A stretch of 64,000 nucleotides of DNA from Mycolicibacterium anyangense (GCF_010731855.1 NZ_AP022620.1:1364001-1428000); one strand, 5' to 3'; shown: positions 32,530 to 42,004, counted from the first letter of the stretch. Made by a program: numbers and translations. Notes: generated from the sequence alone by a model not told the origin.

Positions 32530-33105
32530 ATGAAGCGGCTCGACCTCGTGGTCGGCCCCAATGGTGCCGGCAAGTCCACGTTCATCGCCCTGACGCTCGG
32601 GCCGCTGTTGCCCGGCAGCGTCGTCGTCAACGCCGACGACATCGCCAAACAGCGGTGGCCGCAGGATCCTGCGGCGCACTCCTACGACGCTGCCAAGGTT
32701 GCCGCCGCGACCCGATCGGCACTGATCGCCCGCGGCCGGTCCTTCATCGCCGAGACCGTGTTCTCCCACCCGTCCAAACTCGACCTGCTCACCGAGGCCC
32801 AATCGGCCGGCTACATCGTGGTGGTGCACGTCGTCCTGGTTCCGGAGGACTTGGCAGTCCAGCGGGTGGCCCACCGCGTCCAGGCCGGCGGCCATCACGT
32901 GCCGGAGGACAAGATCCGCCAACGCCACCGTCGCCTGGTGGGTCTGGTCACCGCCGCAGCGATCCGCGCCGACACCGCGACCGTCTACGACAACAGCCGC
33001 CTCGCCGGGCCACGCGTCATCGCCCAACTGGCCGGTGGGGATCTCATCGGGGCGCCGCGCTGGCCATCATGGACGCCGCAGGCCCTGGCTGCCCGCTGGC
33101 CCTAA
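32530..33105 (+). CDS. zeta toxin family kinase-like protein
   Basis: 191 residues. Walker A GPNGAGKST at residues 9-17 follows the first strand (KRLDLVV), then VVNADDI with the catalytic-type aspartate, and ETVFSHPSKLDLL with a conserved Glu-Thr. The middle RRLVGL and the C-terminal VYDNSRLAGPRVIA are typical. Zeta toxins phosphorylate UDP-N-acetylglucosamine or other sugars to block wall synthesis; this short chromosomal version may have another small-molecule target. It is the distal gene of an operon with the ParD-like antitoxin; the pairing of a zeta-like kinase with a ParD-like partner, instead of epsilon, is a known chromosomal variation. Confidence 0.85.
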   Translation: MKRLDLVVGPNGAGKSTFIALTLGPLLPGSVVVNADDIAKQRWPQDPAAHSYDAAKVAAATRSALIARGRSFIAETVFSHPSKLDLLTEAQSAGYIVVVHVVLVPEDLAVQRVAHRVQAGGHHVPEDKIRQRHRRLVGLVTAAAIRADTATVYDNSRLAGPRVIAQLAGGDLIGAPRWPSWTPQALAARWP

Positions 33106-33134
33106 TCGAAAAGCGCTGGGCGCGAACAGGATTG

Positions 33135-33797
33135 CTACGGGGTGGGCGCAGGCACCGCAGTCGTGGTGGGCGCGGCCGGCGACCCCGACCCGGAGTTGTA
33201 TTCGTAGCCGGGTGGCGGCGGACCGCTGGTGGAGTAGTAGCCGGGCGGTAGTGCGGGCCGGCCGGTCGCCGGCCCGCCACCCTGGTTGGCGCTGACCGGC
33301 GTCTCCGAGCCGGGCGCGTTGATCGAGACGTAGCCCGGCGGCAGCGCCGGTGCCGGCCCGGCACCGGGCGGCGGCGTCACCGCTCCGCCTCCGCCGACCT
33401 CGTCGGGCGAGTAGTACGGGTGCTGCGCCTGATGCCACAAGTCCTTGAGCGTGCCGAGCACCCCGTTACCCGACCCGTAGGTCGGGTTCGCGATCTCGGG
33501 AACATCCTGCCGGAACACCGGAGCGGCCGGCGCGCCCGGTGCCGGCGGGGCACCCGGTGCCTGCGCAACGGGCGGCGCGCCCGCGTCGGCCGGGGCGACA
33601 GCAGGCTGGTTCGGTGTCATCGACGCCCCGTCGCCGGGCACCGGGGCCGGCGGCGGGGGCGCCGCCACGGTGGTCACCGGAGCCGGAGCGGGATCGGCAG
33701 GATCAGCGACCGCCGGGGGCGCCGCCGTCAGCGCCGCGACCAGCACGATGGCTCCGGCCAGGGGAAAAGTCAGGGTGCGGTGCCGATCGGTCATCAA
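33135..33797 (-). CDS. proline-rich secreted protein
   Basis: 220 residues with signal peptide FPLAGAIVLVAALTAAPPAVA, cleaved before DPAD. The mature chain is very rich in Pro, Ala and Gly, including repeated PPGY motifs (LPPGYVSI, LPPGYYST, PPPGYEYN) spaced through the C-terminal half and a more ordered central segment FRQDVPEIANPTYGSGNGVLGTLKDLWHQAQHPYY. Several mycobacterial exported proteins have this style. No catalytic motif is visible. It converges with the zeta toxin gene (29 bp). Confidence 0.8.
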   Translation of the reverse strand: MMTDRHRTLTFPLAGAIVLVAALTAAPPAVADPADPAPAPVTTVAAPPPPAPVPGDGASMTPNQPAVAPADAGAPPVAQAPGAPPAPGAPAAPVFRQDVPEIANPTYGSGNGVLGTLKDLWHQAQHPYYSPDEVGGGGAVTPPPGAGPAPALPPGYVSINAPGSETPVSANQGGGPATGRPALPPGYYSTSGPPPPGYEYNSGSGSPAAPTTTAVPAPTP

Positions 33798-33930
33798 TCC
33801 GGCGGTCCTCTCTGTTGCGCTCGCCGGGACTGCGGTCGGGGCACGAAGTCAGCGAACTCTACCGGCATCGTCGCACACATCGGCCGTGCTGTTACGCCTG
33901 GCGGATCCCGACCGTGTGCTGAGATGGTGC

Positions 33931-34845
33931 GTGCCCAACCGGATCCAACGCCTGTTCGGCGTCACCTACCCCGTCGTGCAGGCCCCGATGACCTACATCG
34001 CCCGCGCGGAACTGGCGGCAGCGGTCTCCGAGGCCGGTGGCCTCGGCGTCATCGAGACGCTCACCGAGGAGGGCCGCACCGACCTGGCCCGGGTGCGCGC
34101 GCTGACCGACCGCCCGGTGGCGGCCAATCTCATGATTCAGGGCTGGAAACGCGATCCGTCGATCGTGGACGTACTGGCCGCCGCGGGCGTCCGGCACGTG
34201 TTCACCTCTGCCGGTGACCCACGATTGTTCACCGACCGGCTGCACGACGCCGGTATCACCGTGGTCCATGTCGTCGGCTCGTTGAGCGGCGCCCGCAAGG
34301 CGGCCGACGCCGGGGTGGACGCCCTGGTTGTCGAAGGTATCGAGGGTGGCGGTTTCAAGTCCGCCCTGGCGGCCTCGACGATGGTGCTGCTCCCCTTGGT
34401 CGCCGAACACGTCGACCTGCCTCTGATCGCCGCCGGCGGTATCTGTGATGCACGTTCGGCCGCCGCCGCGGTGGTCCTCGGGGCCGAGGGCGTCCAGATG
34501 GGCACCCGGATGCTGGCCAGTCGGGAGGCCCGCGTGCACGCGAACTTCAAGGACGCGATCGTGGCCGCCGATGATGCCGGGACCGTACTGCTCGACATCC
34601 CCGGCAACCCGACCATGCGCGTGCTGCGTACGGGCCTGGCCGCACGTATTGCCGAGCACGACGGCACTCCCCTGCTCGGCAGGATCACCGACCTCTACTT
34701 CAGCGGCAACCTGGAGGCCAGCGTGGCCAACACCGGCCAGGTGTCCTCCCGCATCGCCGCGATCCAGCCGGTGGCCGACATCATCCACACCACCTGGACC
34801 CAGGCGCATGCGATGCTGAACGCGGCGGCAGAGCGGCTCACCTGA
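33931..34845 (+). CDS. nitronate monooxygenase / 2-nitropropane dioxygenase-like protein
   Basis: 304 residues from GTG. The (beta/alpha)8 flavoprotein pattern is clear: VTYPVVQAPMTYIARAELAAAVSEAGGLGVI, VAANLMIQGW, VRHVFTSAGDPR, ALVVEGIEGGGFKS (FMN phosphate loop), PLIAAGGICDARSAAAAVVLGAEGVQMGTRMLASREA. Members oxidise alkyl nitronates or act as enoyl reductase-like FMN enzymes (FabK group). The frame is open further upstream but lacks family sequence. It is followed after 14 bp by an alpha/beta hydrolase gene in the same direction, so they form a run with the next SDR and crotonase. Confidence 0.9.
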   Translation: MPNRIQRLFGVTYPVVQAPMTYIARAELAAAVSEAGGLGVIETLTEEGRTDLARVRALTDRPVAANLMIQGWKRDPSIVDVLAAAGVRHVFTSAGDPRLFTDRLHDAGITVVHVVGSLSGARKAADAGVDALVVEGIEGGGFKSALAASTMVLLPLVAEHVDLPLIAAGGICDARSAAAAVVLGAEGVQMGTRMLASREARVHANFKDAIVAADDAGTVLLDIPGNPTMRVLRTGLAARIAEHDGTPLLGRITDLYFSGNLEASVANTGQVSSRIAAIQPVADIIHTTWTQAHAMLNAAAERLT

Positions 34846-34859
34846 CCGGTGGAGGCATC

Positions 34860-35750
34860 ATGGGCGCGGCAGTGGGCTATGCCAAGAACTCGGTGACGTC
34901 GCGGGACGGCACCACGATCGGCTTCCGGCAATGGGGCCGCGGCCCGGCGGTGGTGATTCTGCACGGCGGCGCGCTGGCCTCTCAGCACTACATGAAGCTG
35001 GGTGCTGCCCTGGCGGACCGCTTCACCGTCTGCATCCCGGACCGCCGCGGCCGCGGGATGAGCGGACCGTACGGTCGCGACTACTGCATCGAGCGCGAGG
35101 ACGAGGACCTGGCGGCGATCGTCGAGGCGACCGGAGCCAGCCGCGTGTTCGGCGCCGCCAACGGCGGACTGTTCGCCCTGCACGCCTCGGCAGTGATCCC
35201 CCACATCGCCAAGGTCGCCGTCTTCGAGCCGGTGATCTTCGTCGGCCAGCACGGCTCCGCCGAGTTCCGCGATGAGATCGCCGACGCCGAAGCGATCGTC
35301 GCCCGGGGCGACTTGGCGGCGGCAATGTCCAGCTTAGCCCGCAATGCCACTCAAGATCCTCGGACACAACAGGTTTCGTTGACATACCGGGTGCTGGGCC
35401 GCCTGTTCACCACGCCGCTCGCGTGCCGGGTTCTGCTCCGACTGGATGCCCTGGCCGCCCACGGCGACACCGTAGCCCTGCGCGATCTGGTGCCCGCGCT
35501 CATCCCGGAACTTCGGGTGGTCGCGGCCAGCGAGGGCACCATCGGCTACTACCGCAATGTCACCGCCGAATGCCTGCTGATGTGCGGAACCGGGGCGCCC
35601 GCGCTGTTCACCGGGACCCGCGACGCCCTGCTCGGAGTGCTCCCGCACGCCCGCGTCGTCGACCTCCCCGGCGCCAACCACGGTGCGGCGCAGGACCAGG
35701 GCGGCAACCCCACTGTGATCGCCGAACAACTGAGACAGTTCTTCGACTGA
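34860..35750 (+). CDS. alpha/beta-hydrolase fold protein with non-canonical nucleophile
   Basis: 296 residues with the typical order: [11 protein letters not shown] (oxyanion region), [17 protein letters not shown], and C-terminal [10 protein letters not shown] (catalytic-type His). The nucleophile elbow, normally GxSxG, reads GAANG at 98-102, so Ala100 stands where Ser would be. Unless another residue replaces it the protein cannot work as a normal esterase and may act as a binding protein or a lyase. The start ATG at 34860 is preceded by GGTGGAGG. It is the second gene in a rightward run (nitronate monooxygenase, this gene, SDR, crotonase). Confidence 0.85.
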   Translation: MGAAVGYAKNSVTSRDGTTIGFRQWGRGPAVVILHGGALASQHYMKLGAALADRFTVCIPDRRGRGMSGPYGRDYCIEREDEDLAAIVEATGASRVFGAANGGLFALHASAVIPHIAKVAVFEPVIFVGQHGSAEFRDEIADAEAIVARGDLAAAMSSLARNATQDPRTQQVSLTYRVLGRLFTTPLACRVLLRLDALAAHGDTVALRDLVPALIPELRVVAASEGTIGYYRNVTAECLLMCGTGAPALFTGTRDALLGVLPHARVVDLPGANHGAAQDQGGNPTVIAEQLRQFFD

Positions 35751-35808
35751 TCACGACGTGTCTGGCATGTTGGACCCGGGCCGCCCCGGCCCGGGAGAGG
35801 ATCCGACG

Positions 35809-36606
35809 TTGAGCACACCACAAGGCTTACAGGGCAAGGGCATTCTGGTCACCGGTGCTGCCTCGGGCATCGGGTTGGCGACCGCGCAGCGGTTGCTCGC
35901 CGCCGGCGCCGTCGTGATCGGCGTGGACCTCGCCCCGGACGCACCGCCCAGGATCGGCGGGTACCGCCAAGCCGATGTGCTCGATGCCGATGCCATCGCC
36001 ACCGCGGTCGCCGACGTGGTCGCGGCCGCGGGACGGCTCGACGGTGTGGTGCACTCGGCCGGTGTGGCCGGCGGCGGCCCCGTGCACCTGATCCCGGACG
36101 AGGAGTGGGACCGTGTGCTCGGCATCAACCTCAAGGGCACCTTCGTGGTGAACCGGGCTGCGCTGGCACAGATGACCCAGCAGGACCGCGCCGGGGGTGA
36201 GCGCGGTTCGATCGTCAACCTGGCCAGTATCGAGGGCTTGGAGGGCACCGCCGGTGGCAGCTCCTACAACGCATCCAAGGGTGGGGTCGTCCTGCTCACC
36301 AAGAACATCGCAATCGACTACGGCCCCAGCGGAATCCGTGCCAATGCCATCTGCCCCGGATTCATCGAGACACCCCTGCTCGAATCGGTGATCGGCCTTC
36401 CGGGGCTGGAGCACTCCCGGGAGGCGCTACGCCACGAGCACAAGTTGCGGCGCTTCGGCAGGCCTGACGAAGTGGCGGCGGTGGCCACCTTCCTGGTATC
36501 CCCCGACGCCAGCTTCGTCAGCGGGCAGGCCATCGCCGTTGACGGCGGCTACACCGCGGGCCGCGACCACGGGGTTACCGAGATGATGGGGCTGGGCGAG
36601 CAGTGA
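35809..36606 (+). CDS. SDR family oxidoreductase
   Basis: 265 residues from the TTG at 35809, preceded by GGAGAGG; GTG at 35758 and ATG at 35767 are possible earlier starts that would add Pro/Gly-rich residues without homology. Motifs: TGAASGIG near residue 15, HSAG instead of NNAG, catalytic Ser in [18 protein letters not shown] for Tyr/Lys, and [10 protein letters not shown]. The classical SDR length fits. It is probably part of the acyl-type operon that ends in the crotonase. Substrate unknown. Confidence 0.85.
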   Translation: MSTPQGLQGKGILVTGAASGIGLATAQRLLAAGAVVIGVDLAPDAPPRIGGYRQADVLDADAIATAVADVVAAAGRLDGVVHSAGVAGGGPVHLIPDEEWDRVLGINLKGTFVVNRAALAQMTQQDRAGGERGSIVNLASIEGLEGTAGGSSYNASKGGVVLLTKNIAIDYGPSGIRANAICPGFIETPLLESVIGLPGLEHSREALRHEHKLRRFGRPDEVAAVATFLVSPDASFVSGQAIAVDGGYTAGRDHGVTEMMGLGEQ

Positions 36607-36646
36607 CCTCCGGTTGATCCGGGTCCGGCGAAACTACAGTGCAGCA

Positions 36647-37420
36647 ATGAGCCTCGTCACCTACGAACTGCGGGATCACGTCGCGACCATCACGATGAAC
36701 CGGCCCGAGGCCCGCAACGCGATCAACGGAGCGATGCGAACCGCGCTCAATGACGCCTGGGACCGCTTCCGCGGGGACGAAGACGCCTGGGTCGCGATTC
36801 TGACCGCCAACGGCGACGTCTTCTGCGCGGGTAGCGACCTCAAGGACGGCGCAGGGTCGGTCGGCACCTTCGCCGGCACTTTCTGGGAGAAGCCGACGAT
36901 CAACTCCTTCGAGTCGGGGATGGAACTCTACAAGCCGACGATCGCCGCCGTGCACGGGCCGTGTGTCGGTTACGGGCTGACCGGTGTGCTGTTCTGCGAC
37001 TTCGTGATTGCCTCCACCGATGCGACGTTCAGCTACCCCGAGGTGCGGCTGGGTGTCCCGACCATCGTCGGGGCGATCCGGCTGCCGGGCCGGGTCGGCT
37101 GGGCCAACGCCATGGAACTGTTGCTCACCGGCCGGCCCATCGACGCCGAGCGGGCCAAGGAGATCGGACTGGTGTGGCGGCTGGTCGAGCCCACCGACCT
37201 GCTGGCCGAGGCGACCGCCTGGGCGCGGACCCTCACCGAGGCCGCACCGCTGGCTCAGCGCGCCACCAAGGAGGTGGCATGGCGCACCGCCGATATGGGC
37301 TGGATCGAATCGGTGCGCTTCGGTGAGGTGATGCGCAAGGTCGCCGGCGCCACCGAGGACGTTGCCGAAGGTTTGGCCGCCCGGCGCGACAAGCGTCCAC
37401 CCCAGTGGAAAGCGCGCTGA
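36647..37420 (+). CDS. enoyl-CoA hydratase/isomerase family protein
   Basis: 257 residues from ATG (SLVTYELRDHVATITMNRPEARNAING). Crotonase landmarks: NGDVFCAGSDLKDG (oxyanion-hole loop), KPTIAAVHGPCVGYGLTGVLFCDFVIAS, ATFSYPEVRLGVPT (contains the usual glutamate region), and GRPIDAERAKEIGLVWRLV. The family hydrates or isomerises acyl-CoA. It lies 40 bp downstream of the SDR gene, suggesting a shared beta-oxidation-like route. It converges with a small secreted protein gene. Confidence 0.9.
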   Translation: MSLVTYELRDHVATITMNRPEARNAINGAMRTALNDAWDRFRGDEDAWVAILTANGDVFCAGSDLKDGAGSVGTFAGTFWEKPTINSFESGMELYKPTIAAVHGPCVGYGLTGVLFCDFVIASTDATFSYPEVRLGVPTIVGAIRLPGRVGWANAMELLLTGRPIDAERAKEIGLVWRLVEPTDLLAEATAWARTLTEAAPLAQRATKEVAWRTADMGWIESVRFGEVMRKVAGATEDVAEGLAARRDKRPPQWKAR

Positions 37421-37427
37421 GGCCTGT

Positions 37428-37709
37428 TCAGTTGCAGGGCGCGTCGCCAGGTGTGTAGTACGGCACCCCCTGGGGCGTGTAGCACGGCGGCTGTCCGGCG
37501 GCTGCCTGCGCCGCGGCGTCGTCGGCCGTCGCAGCACCGGCCACAGCGGCTCCGGTGGCGACATCACCGGCAACATTGGTGCATCCGCCGACCGAGACGT
37601 GCCGGCCTCCCACGTCACCACACACATCGGCCCCCGCGACCGGCGCCATGGCGATCAGAGCGGCACCCACCGCCATGGCGGCCAGCACGACAGCTGAAAG
37701 CTTCTTCAT
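37428..37709 (-). CDS. small secreted Ala-rich protein with cysteines
   Basis: 93 residues from ATG. The signal peptide is KKLSAVVLAAMAVGAALIAMAPVAGA, cleaved before DVCGDVGG. The mature chain contains four cysteines (DVCGD, GGCTN, PPCYT, APCN) that may form two disulfides, and a run of Ala/Asp in between. The end GVPYYTPGDAPCN resembles other small mycobacterial exported proteins of unknown role. Longer frames upstream are not supported. No family recognised. Confidence 0.7.
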   Translation of the reverse strand: MKKLSAVVLAAMAVGAALIAMAPVAGADVCGDVGGRHVSVGGCTNVAGDVATGAAVAGAATADDAAAQAAAGQPPCYTPQGVPYYTPGDAPCN

Positions 37710-37809
37710 CTCGATCGTCCTCCTGATCTCCCCGGATTCCTCCCGACCCCATCCGATTATGTTCGCGTTCGGGCACCGTGTGGGGCGATTGGTTAGTGTC
37801 TGCGGTGCG

Positions 37810-38889
37810 ATGCGTAGTCGACGATGGGTGGTGGCCCTGAGCGCCTCAGTGGTAGCGGCGGCCGCCATGACGGGCGCGCCGGAGCCGGCGCATGCGGACA
37901 CCGGCTCGCGGGTGGCCGTGAGCAACGGTGTCCTCACCCTCGACGGGCGCCCCTGGTGGCCGGTGGGCTTCGACGCCTATGAACTCGGTACGAACTGGGC
38001 GGTGAATTCCGGCTGCGGAGCGCAGGTAGACCTCGACCGCTATTTCGCTTCCCTGCCGCCGAATTCGCTGACCCGCTTCAACGCCTATGCCCCGCTGGCA
38101 CGCAACCGGCGCACCGCCGCCACAGACTTCACCGCACTGGATGCCGTCTTCGCCGCCGCGGAACGTCATCGGCAGCTGCTCGTCGTCACACTGGCCTCTG
38201 GTGAAGACGCCTGCGACGATGGGGATTTCAAGGACCGTAACTGGTATGCGGGCGATTGGGCGTCATCCTCCTACGCCGGCTGGCTCGACACGGCGGTCGG
38301 CCGCTGGGGACACTCCAGCGCCCTGGCCGGTTGGGAGCTGGTCGGTGAACCGGAGGCCAGCGTGTGCGGTGACCAGCAGTGCCAATGGCGGCAACGGTCC
38401 TGCCCGGCTGATGCGGCGTCGGTGCTGCGCGGGTTCTTCGACACCGCCGGGCGGCGGTTGCGGGCGCTGGATCCCGACACTCCGATCTGGGCAGGGCTGG
38501 CCGGTGGCGGGCAGTGCGGCTCGGCCGGTGACGACTACCTCACGGTCGCCCAGTCCCCCGGCGTGGACGTGCTCGATCTGCACGATTACGGTCCACCCGG
38601 CGTGCCGCTGCCGGGCACCGCGACCGACGGCGTGCAGCGCCGGCTGGACCAGGCCTGGATCGCGCGAAAACCCTTGGTGGTCGCCGAGATGGGTCAGGCC
38701 GCCGGGTCGTGCCGTGCGCTGTCAGAACGGGCCGAGGATCTGGCGCGCAAGGCCGGCGCGCAACGACGGGCCGGATCAGCCGGAGTGCTCTTCTGGGCCT
38801 TCGTCCCCGATCCCCGGCTTGACCAGTGCACGCTGGACATCGGGCCTGACGATCCACTCTTCGGTGTCGCCAAATCCCTTGCTGGATAA
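37810..38889 (+). CDS. exported glycoside hydrolase family 5-like protein
   Basis: 359 residues. Signal peptide WVVALSASVVAAAAMTGAPEPAHA, then a TIM-barrel resembling GH5/cellulase-type enzymes: VSNGVLTLDGRPWWPVGFDAYEL, then GWELVGEPEAS with a candidate acid/base Glu180, LDLHDYG, and VVAEMGQAAGS with candidate nucleophile Glu293. The presence of both glutamates with a GEP motif (usually NEP) supports activity. Mannanase- or glucanase-like secreted enzymes in mycobacteria act on external polysaccharides. It starts within 100 bp of the small secreted protein gene, divergently. Confidence 0.8.
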   Translation: MRSRRWVVALSASVVAAAAMTGAPEPAHADTGSRVAVSNGVLTLDGRPWWPVGFDAYELGTNWAVNSGCGAQVDLDRYFASLPPNSLTRFNAYAPLARNRRTAATDFTALDAVFAAAERHRQLLVVTLASGEDACDDGDFKDRNWYAGDWASSSYAGWLDTAVGRWGHSSALAGWELVGEPEASVCGDQQCQWRQRSCPADAASVLRGFFDTAGRRLRALDPDTPIWAGLAGGGQCGSAGDDYLTVAQSPGVDVLDLHDYGPPGVPLPGTATDGVQRRLDQAWIARKPLVVAEMGQAAGSCRALSERAEDLARKAGAQRRAGSAGVLFWAFVPDPRLDQCTLDIGPDDPLFGVAKSLAG

Positions 38890-38892
38890 CGA

Positions 38893-39105
38893 CTACCGGC
38901 CGCGAAGCTGCAGGGCGTGCGAGCGGCAGAACCCGCCACGAACAGTAGGCAGCCAGCCGAAATCCACCAAAAGCTCGTTGAGGGTGTGCTTGGCGATCGC
39001 AGGGCTGGGCCGGCACACCAGAACGGACACGTCGATGGCCGCGGAGCACCGGTCACATTCGACGTGGTAATCCCAGATCGCTGCCTTGGCGACAATCTCC
39101 AACAT
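38893..39105 (-). CDS. small four-cysteine protein, possible zinc-binding
   Basis: 70 residues (LEIVAKAAIWDYHVECDRCSAAIDVSVL ... GFCRSHALQLRGR). The CDRC pair plus two further cysteines (VLVCRPS, GGFCRSH) could bind one zinc. The layout resembles short unnamed zinc-ribbon proteins in mycobacteria. It lies between the GH5-like and FAAL genes, and its coding strand is the same as that of FAAL. No family is assigned; real gene likely. Confidence 0.55.
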   Translation of the reverse strand: MLEIVAKAAIWDYHVECDRCSAAIDVSVLVCRPSPAIAKHTLNELLVDFGWLPTVRGGFCRSHALQLRGR

Positions 39106-39202
39106 GGTCCGCTGACGCTAACAGCGGATGGCCTCGCCCGCACGCCGAGAGGCCAGGCTTCCCTACAAGCGGCCCTTGGCTTTTGGAAACCCGGCCGCCG
39201 GC

Positions 39203-41044
39203 TCAGCGCAGCGGGAAATGGCCGTCGAGATATGCGGCGCGACACGCTCGCCGGGCCAGCTTGCCACTGGTGGTTCGCGGGATCGTCCCGGCGGGCACCA
39301 GCACGACCCGCGGATCGGTGACACCGTAGCGCTGCTGCACCGCCGCACCGACCGCGGCGAGCGCGGCCTGCGGGTCGGCCCTACCGGTTCCGGCGGCCCG
39401 CTCGGCCACGATCACCAGCTGGCCGTCGGAAGCTGCTGCGCCGCCGGCGGACACCGCGAACGCGGTGACATATCCTCGGCGGACCACCGGGGAGGCATCG
39501 GCAACAGTGGCTTCGATGTCCTGCGGGTAGAAGGTGTGCCCGTCCACCATGACCATGTCCGCGAGGCGACCGGTGACATAGAGCTCGCCGTCGAGGTAGA
39601 ACCCCAGATCGCCGGTGCGGAGCCAACCGGCCTGCAGCGGTGCGCCATCGGCGTGGCTGCCGACAGGTAGCCGGGCGTCCAGGTGTGCGCCGAACGTCTC
39701 GCGGGTCTCTTCGGGTCGTCCCCAGTAGCCGCGGCCGAGATTCTGCCCATACAGCCAGATCTCACCGACACGCCCGTCGGGCAGCTCGTCACCGGTGTCG
39801 GGGTCCACCATCACCGCCCACAGGCTGCGGGCCACCTGACCGCACGAAACATGCTGCACCGCTGCGAGATCGTCCGGGGTGACCGCGACGACGCGACCCG
39901 CCGCCAGCGCGCCGCCGTCCAGCGTCAGCACTGTGGGAGTGTCGGTGGGCGCAATCGTCGCGACGAACAAGGTGGCTTCGGCAATGCCGTAGGACGGCTT
40001 GAACGCTGTGGGCGCCAGACCGTGCGGAGCGAATGCCGTGCTGAACGCGGTGATCGCCGCCGGGCTCACCGGTTCGGATCCGATGATCAGGGCCACATTG
40101 CTCAGGTCGATGGCCGATCCGGGATCGGGCCGGCCGCGCTGCGCCGCCCACTCGTAGGCGAAGTTCGGCGCGGCGGTGACCACATGCCCGGTCGCCGAGC
40201 CGTCCGACAATGCCTGGATCCAGCGCTGCGGGCGGCGCACGAACGCCGCCGGCGACAGCAGGGTGGAGTGGCCGCCGTACACCGTCGGGAAGCCGATCAT
40301 CGACAGCCCCATGTCGTGGTAGAGCGGTAACCAGCTGACGCCGTGGGTATTTCGGTCCAGTAGGTCGATCGACAGGATCATCTGAATCAGGTTGGTCCCG
40401 ACGGCGCGGTGGGTGATCTCGACACCGACCGGTGCGCGGGTGGATCCCGAGGTGTACTGCAGGTGCGAGATGTCGTCGACGTCGATCGCCGTGGGGGCGA
40501 ACGCAGCACCGGCTGAGTCGGGAATGGTATCGAGTTCGAGCACTGTGGGTCGTCGAGTCGAGGGCAGGTGATCGAGGAACCCCTCCACCGCGGCACGTGC
40601 CGCTGACGTGGTCAGGACGACGCTCGGCCGGGAATCGGCCAGTGCGGTGTCCAGCCGCTCGGCGTGCCCGGGCAGTTCGGGGGCGAACAGCGGCACCGCA
40701 ATGGTGCCGGCCTTGATCGCGGCAAAGAATCCGGCCACGTAGTCCAGGCCCTGCGGGGCCAGGATCGCCACCCGGTCACCACGATCGGCGGCTGACTGGA
40801 CGGCGGCGCCGATGGCCCGCAACCGGCTCCCCAGCTGGGCCCAGGTCAGCTCGGAGACGTGTCCGAGGGGATCACGACCATAGTCGAGGTACCGATAGGC
40901 AACGGAGTCACCGACATTCGCAATGTTGCGGTCGATCAGGGAGATGAGCGTGACTCCGGGAGGCAGCACCACACCCCCGGCGCCGTCCAGACAATCCTCG
41001 ATGCGCAGCAGGCCGTCCGGCACTGCGCTGTGCCCCCGATCCAT
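39203..41044 (-). CDS. fatty acyl-AMP ligase (FAAL), FadD-type
   Basis: 613 residues. The adenylation core reads LQYTSGSTRAPVGVEITH (P-loop), SWLPLYHDMGLSMIGFP, YGIAEATLFVA and LRTGDLGFYLDGELYVTGR; the C-terminal catalytic lysine is in PRTTSGKLARRACR. The SWLPLYHDMGL motif and the overall length are typical of the FAAL group (FadD32/FadD28-like), which activate long-chain fatty acids as acyl-AMP and hand them to a polyketide synthase or acyl carrier protein instead of CoA. No polyketide synthase is in view. It is divergent from an SDR gene at 41168. Confidence 0.9.
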   Translation of the reverse strand: MDRGHSAVPDGLLRIEDCLDGAGGVVLPPGVTLISLIDRNIANVGDSVAYRYLDYGRDPLGHVSELTWAQLGSRLRAIGAAVQSAADRGDRVAILAPQGLDYVAGFFAAIKAGTIAVPLFAPELPGHAERLDTALADSRPSVVLTTSAARAAVEGFLDHLPSTRRPTVLELDTIPDSAGAAFAPTAIDVDDISHLQYTSGSTRAPVGVEITHRAVGTNLIQMILSIDLLDRNTHGVSWLPLYHDMGLSMIGFPTVYGGHSTLLSPAAFVRRPQRWIQALSDGSATGHVVTAAPNFAYEWAAQRGRPDPGSAIDLSNVALIIGSEPVSPAAITAFSTAFAPHGLAPTAFKPSYGIAEATLFVATIAPTDTPTVLTLDGGALAAGRVVAVTPDDLAAVQHVSCGQVARSLWAVMVDPDTGDELPDGRVGEIWLYGQNLGRGYWGRPEETRETFGAHLDARLPVGSHADGAPLQAGWLRTGDLGFYLDGELYVTGRLADMVMVDGHTFYPQDIEATVADASPVVRRGYVTAFAVSAGGAAASDGQLVIVAERAAGTGRADPQAALAAVGAAVQQRYGVTDPRVVLVPAGTIPRTTSGKLARRACRAAYLDGHFPLR

Positions 41045-41167
41045 GACCGAAGTCTATGCAGCACAAGCCCCCGCTCCGAGGATCCTGAGGCATCATCGCT
41101 CGCTGTCGTGGATGCGATGTTCATCACTGCGCCCCGAGCCGGGACGGGTGCGCTAGGTTTGCGCCCC

Positions 41168-42004
41168 GTGGACACATTCGAGGGCCGTCGTGCAGTCATC
41201 ACCGGTGGGGCCAGCGGCATCGGCCTGGCCACCGCCCGCGAGTTCGCCCGGCGCGGGGCCCACGTGGTGCTCGGGGACATCGCCGGCCCGGCGCTGGACG
41301 ACGCCGTCTCGGCGTTGCGCGCCGAGGGCCACGTGGCGCACGGCGTGATCTGCGACGTGACCCGGCTGGAGGACGTCGAGCAGCTGGCCGACGAGACCGA
41401 GCGTCTCATCGGTCCGGCGGACATCGTCTTCAACAACGCCGGTGTGGCGCTGGCCGGTCCGATCTCCGAGATGTCGCACGCCGATTGGCGCTGGCTGATC
41501 GACATCGACCTGTGGGGCCCGATCCACGGAGTCGAAGTCTTCGTACCCCGGTTGCAGCGCCTCGGCGGCGGGCACATCCTGTTCACCGCATCGTTCGCCG
41601 GACTGGTCGCCAATGTCGGCCTGGGACCGTACTGCGTGGCCAAATACGGTGTCGTCGCACTGGCCGAGGTGTTGTCGCGGGAGCTCAAGCCCGACGGCAT
41701 CGGGGTCTCGGTGCTGTGCCCGATGCTGGTGGGCACCAATCTGGAGAACAACTCACAACGCAGCCGGGCCGGGCTTGGGGCCGACGTGGCCGCCGATGAT
41801 CACACCGATCCGCCATTCGTCGGGCACGTCACCGACGACGTCGTCCTCGATGTCGACGAGGTGGCGCGGCTCACGGTTGATGCCGTTGCGTCCAACAGGC
41901 TGTATGTTGTGCCGCACAGCAATGCGCGGGGCTCGATCCGGCGCCGGTTCGAACGCATCGATCGCACCTTCGACGACCAAGCCGCCGAGGGTTGGGCGCA
42001 TTGA
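41168..42004 (+). CDS. SDR family oxidoreductase
   Basis: 278 residues from GTG ([22 protein letters not shown]). Motifs: TGGASGIG, NNAGVALAGP, Ser in ILFTASFAGL, YCVAKYG for the YxxxK step, and CPMLVGTNL. The C-terminal extension (RRRFERIDRTFDDQAAEG) is characteristic of a mycobacterial SDR group. It starts 123 bp from the FAAL start in the opposite direction, so the two may share a control region. Substrate unknown. Confidence 0.88.
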   Translation: MDTFEGRRAVITGGASGIGLATAREFARRGAHVVLGDIAGPALDDAVSALRAEGHVAHGVICDVTRLEDVEQLADETERLIGPADIVFNNAGVALAGPISEMSHADWRWLIDIDLWGPIHGVEVFVPRLQRLGGGHILFTASFAGLVANVGLGPYCVAKYGVVALAEVLSRELKPDGIGVSVLCPMLVGTNLENNSQRSRAGLGADVAADDHTDPPFVGHVTDDVVLDVDEVARLTVDAVASNRLYVVPHSNARGSIRRRFERIDRTFDDQAAEGWAH

